Origin: Acidobacteriota bacterium
GTDB lineage: Bacteria > Acidobacteriota > UBA6911 > JACQSX01
Assembly (NCBI GenBank): GCA_016199665.1
Contig: JACQGG010000208.1
Coordinates: forward strand, 1 to 8,419
DNA: 8,419 bases
Reading direction: 5' to 3'
Shown: positions 5,965 through 8,419 of the stretch, piece after piece
How the letters are laid out: each line of letters starts with the position of its first letter
Position numbering within the stretch: position 1 is the stretch's first letter
Made by a program: the position numbers and the translations under genes
Notes under the pieces: generated by a model
Told to the model about the DNA's origin: nothing
Seen by the model: only the letters and a program-made list of their open reading frames with translations
Database searches by the model: none

Positions 5965-8419
5965 TCAGAATTTAAACCGTAGCTGCATTTCAATTCGCCG
6001 ATTGCCCGCTCCAGCAGCAGGTCCGTAACTGTCCGCAAGGGAGTTTGCACTTCCGAAAAAGGGTGAGGTCAAACTGCCGATGAGTGGCCCGGGATTCGTG
6101 TGATTTAAGAGATTTCGGACAGAAACAGAGAATACCAAGTTGTACGGTTTTTCGGTGAGGAGCTCGGCCAAGATGCTGCGCATACCCCCTTCATCCTTGG
6201 GCGGACTGTCCCCCTTGGATTTTTCGGGCTTGCTGCCAAAGCCAAAACTCTTGCTTAAGCACAGATTCACTGTGAAATAGCCTGGCGCAAAACCGTAGTT
6301 GCGGGGGATGATCTCTTGTTCGGATGTGGGATTGGGGTCGAATGCTCCAAAACGGCTGACGACGACGTTGTTTCCGGCGAGATCGCCGGCAAATCCAGGG
6401 CGGTCGGTAAGCAGCGTATCTCCATTTGCGTCAGCACCGGTCGTGACGTTGAAAGGTGCTCCGGAGCGCGCAACGATATACGGGCTGAACTTAAAGCCAT
6501 GGAGCGCCAGGATTGAGCCGCCCACAACCAGGCGGTGCCGTTCATCCAGGACGGAGCGTCCGTACTCCATGCTGTCGTCATAGGAATCGGCTGGGAAGGT
6601 TGCCGGGCCATCCGTATTGCTCTTGGCATAATTCAATACGTACAACGCGAAAAGCGTTAGATTACGGTTGAAGCGGCTGTTCACAGTGGTGTTCCACTGC
6701 CTTTGATTGAGAACGCCAACCGATTCGTACAAGAAAACGGTGCCTGCACCGAAAGGTCGAATCCCGCTCGTCGAAACGCCCGGGACAAACGTTTCGGGCA
6801 GCGGGGCATTAATGTTGCGAGAGCGCAACATGTGCAAGCCGCGGAAGTTGGTGAACGTGCTCGCGATCGTTGTGTTGAAAGGTAACAGCCGCTCGATCCC
6901 TATTGAGGATTGCATGATGTAAGGCGCGCGTAAATCGGAAGCCACGCGCCGGATGGTTGGCTGGGCGGTTAAAGTCTCGACCCGGGGCACGGTTGGGAAG
7001 AAATCGGGATCGCGTACAACGTATTGCTGCTGATTCAAACCATTTAACCGGATGGCTTGCAGCGTTAGTTTTTCGCTGAAACGATCGTAAAAGATTCCAA
7101 AGCCGGCTCGTATTGCGGTCTTCCTCTGCTTCAAAGGGCCCGGAGCCCATGCAAGACCGATCCGCGGCGCAAAGTCCGTCCAATGGTGGATGTTGTTTTG
7201 CGTTTCATAGCGCAGGCCCAGGCTCAGCTGGTAATTCGGGCGGATTCGCCAATCATTTTGCACAAAGATGCCCAGGTCCACCTGGCTGAGCTCCACTTTC
7301 GAGTTGCCGGCGGTTATGGAAAACTGGGCAGCGCCCCCGCCGAGCGCGCGGATTTGTGCTGCTGTCAAGCCCTGCCCCTGAAACAAAAGAGTGCGACGAT
7401 ACCGTTCGATGGGCGTTATCGATACCAACACAGGCTGACCCTCCGCATCACGCATGACTTGATTGTCCGCGTCCAATTGGGGTACCGAGCCGCCAGAAAA
7501 TCTGAACGTACCTCCGAAATTCTGCGGCGAAATATCGGAAATGGAGATGGAGCGTAAGCGCCCACCCCATCTAAGTGTTTGAGTACCCCGGACCAAATAG
7601 GTGTTGTTCTGAAGTTCCCATCGATTCTGAGTGAGAAAGGACTGCCCAATTTCCGAGCCGCCTTCTATGAAGGCCCCGCTGACGTTAATGGTGGGTACGG
7701 AATTGTTGCCCAACTGATCTGTAGATGTCCGCATGAACTGAAGGCGCGTTTCATTGATGGCTCTGGAGCTGACCACCGCAGTTTCTGTCAGTTGAAGGAC
7801 GTGGTCGGTTTCCGAGGTGTTGTAGGCGCGCGCGCGCAGCGAGAGGTCTCCGATACCGACGTTTCTACGGCCAACGCGCGTCGTCACATAGCGCCCCACC
7901 AGCGTGTGATTTTGACTCCACTGGTAATCCAGACGAAAACCTATGCTCATGCGGCGCTGCGGCGTCACAACTTCTTGGCTAAGCGGCGTCACGTTCAGAG
8001 CGGGGTCGAGAACGGTGGCGTTAATCACCGCCTTGGTATCGAGCTCGCGTCTCTCCATGTCCGCAGAAAAAGAAGCGCGTTTGTTCAGCGGCCCGCTCAG
8101 CTTTCCCCCAAAAAGCCGCTCCTGAAAAACAGGGCGATTGAAGACATAAAACGGGTTGCGTGAATTGAAATCACCGTCCCCAAAACTGAAGAACGTCTCG
8201 CCGCGGAATTTATCCGAGCCGGGCTTGGTGAAAACTTCAATGCGGCCGAAGCCCACGCGATCATATGCAGCCGAATAGGGGTTTTGATTGGTGCGAAACT
8301 CGCGAATGGACACTCTGGACGGCAGGCGGCCTCCACTAAATCCATCCACAAAGAGCTGGGTGCCCTGCGGAGCTGTGGAGGCCCCCGCCAGTGCCTCCAA
8401 ATCTGCGGCGAGGTCGTCG
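5965..8419 (-). CDS. TonB-dependent receptor, Oar-like, N-terminus outside window
   Basis: Some 817 residues are visible, and the frame runs off the right edge: DDLAADLEALAG is already in the plug domain, so the TTG at 8400 is not the start. The plug includes LFVDGFSGGRLPSR and NPYSAAYDRVGFGR, then EVFTKPGSDKFRG. The rest is a 22-strand-type outer membrane barrel with alternating aromatic strands, GLRYETQNNIHHW and FAPRIGLAWAPG (about residue 400 of the visible part), and a C-terminal strand RRIEMQLRFKF ending in the Phe expected for BAM-dependent insertion. Relatives usually carry a signal peptide and a carboxypeptidase-regulatory-like domain first, which would lie beyond the window. Acidobacteria encode many such paralogues for TonB-powered uptake of carbohydrates, peptides or chelates, or for surface roles. 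The ligand is unknown. The glycosyltransferase follows 220 bp downstream on the same strand. Confidence 0.93.
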   Translation of the reverse strand, partial: DDLAADLEALAGASTAPQGTQLFVDGFSGGRLPSRVSIREFRTNQNPYSAAYDRVGFGRIEVFTKPGSDKFRGETFFSFGDGDFNSRNPFYVFNRPVFQERLFGGKLSGPLNKRASFSADMERRELDTKAVINATVLDPALNVTPLSQEVVTPQRRMSIGFRLDYQWSQNHTLVGRYVTTRVGRRNVGIGDLSLRARAYNTSETDHVLQLTETAVVSSRAINETRLQFMRTSTDQLGNNSVPTINVSGAFIEGGSEIGQSFLTQNRWELQNNTYLVRGTQTLRWGGRLRSISISDISPQNFGGTFRFSGGSVPQLDADNQVMRDAEGQPVLVSITPIERYRRTLLFQGQGLTAAQIRALGGGAAQFSITAGNSKVELSQVDLGIFVQNDWRIRPNYQLSLGLRYETQNNIHHWTDFAPRIGLAWAPGPLKQRKTAIRAGFGIFYDRFSEKLTLQAIRLNGLNQQQYVVRDPDFFPTVPRVETLTAQPTIRRVASDLRAPYIMQSSIGIERLLPFNTTIASTFTNFRGLHMLRSRNINAPLPETFVPGVSTSGIRPFGAGTVFLYESVGVLNQRQWNTTVNSRFNRNLTLFALYVLNYAKSNTDGPATFPADSYDDSMEYGRSVLDERHRLVVGGSILALHGFKFSPYIVARSGAPFNVTTGADANGDTLLTDRPGFAGDLAGNNVVVSRFGAFDPNPTSEQEIIPRNYGFAPGYFTVNLCLSKSFGFGSKPEKSKGDSPPKDEGGMRSILAELLTEKPYNLVFSVSVRNLLNHTNPGPLIGSLTSPFFGSANSLADSYGPAAGAGNRRIEMQLRFKF

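Noticed and set aside
5548..5982. Plus-strand ORF antisense to the glycosyltransferase N-terminus
   Set aside because: It overlaps the membrane protein coding region on the other strand and shows no domain or initiation signal.
7579..8163. Long plus-strand ORF antisense to the receptor
   Set aside because: It lies wholly inside the well-supported receptor gene, its translation resembles no family, and it is a typical shadow ORF in GC-rich DNA.
8398..8400. TTG as the start of the TonB-dependent receptor
   Set aside because: The frame continues upstream to the window edge (DDLAAD), and the residues are already inside the plug domain, so the gene is simply cut by the window.

Overview
The window looks like chromosomal DNA from an acidobacterium (phylum Acidobacteriota, possibly near Solibacter/Bryobacterales). 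The main clue is the large minus-strand gene at the right edge. It encodes an Oar-like TonB-dependent receptor with the plug and barrel phrases typical of that phylum (DGFSGGR, NPYSAAYDRVGFGRIEVFTKPG, GLRYETQNNIHHW, a terminal Phe). No sequence search could be run, so the taxonomy is inference from remembered family patterns.

Layout. Positions 1-554 hold no convincing complete gene. There is a possible 3' tail of a plus-strand gene (3-62), a set of inverted repeats including an 11-bp stem with one bulged base at 222-279, a degenerate direct repeat (98-139) and a 22-codon mini-ORF resembling a signal peptide (364-432). Positions 555-3895 carry three plus-strand enzyme genes that look like one transcription unit: a fold-type III PLP-dependent decarboxylase-like protein (447 aa), an extended-SDR NAD(P)-dependent epimerase/dehydratase (341 aa) and a class I SAM methyltransferase (301 aa). 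The last two overlap by ATGA. A 115-bp convergent gap with small hairpins follows. On the minus strand are a multispanning GT-C (ArnT/PMT, GT39-like) glycosyltransferase (4011-5744) and, upstream of it after about 220 bp, the TonB-dependent receptor (5965 to beyond 8419), whose N-terminus lies outside the window.

How the genes may work together. A PLP enzyme, a sugar-type SDR, a methyltransferase and a polyprenyl-sugar-dependent glycosyltransferase are the kinds of enzymes found in surface polysaccharide, glycolipid or small-metabolite loci. The exact product cannot be read from the sequence. The most notable observation is that all three plus-strand enzymes depart from the textbook signature at a key position. 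The decarboxylase has Tyr and Leu where family members commonly have the PLP-stacking His and the active-site Cys. The SDR has YxxxR in place of YxxxK. The methyltransferase has LKLDLWNEA where the GxGxG SAM loop is expected. These may be features of divergent subfamilies or signs of altered chemistry. They are the best leads here, but they are not proof of a new system.
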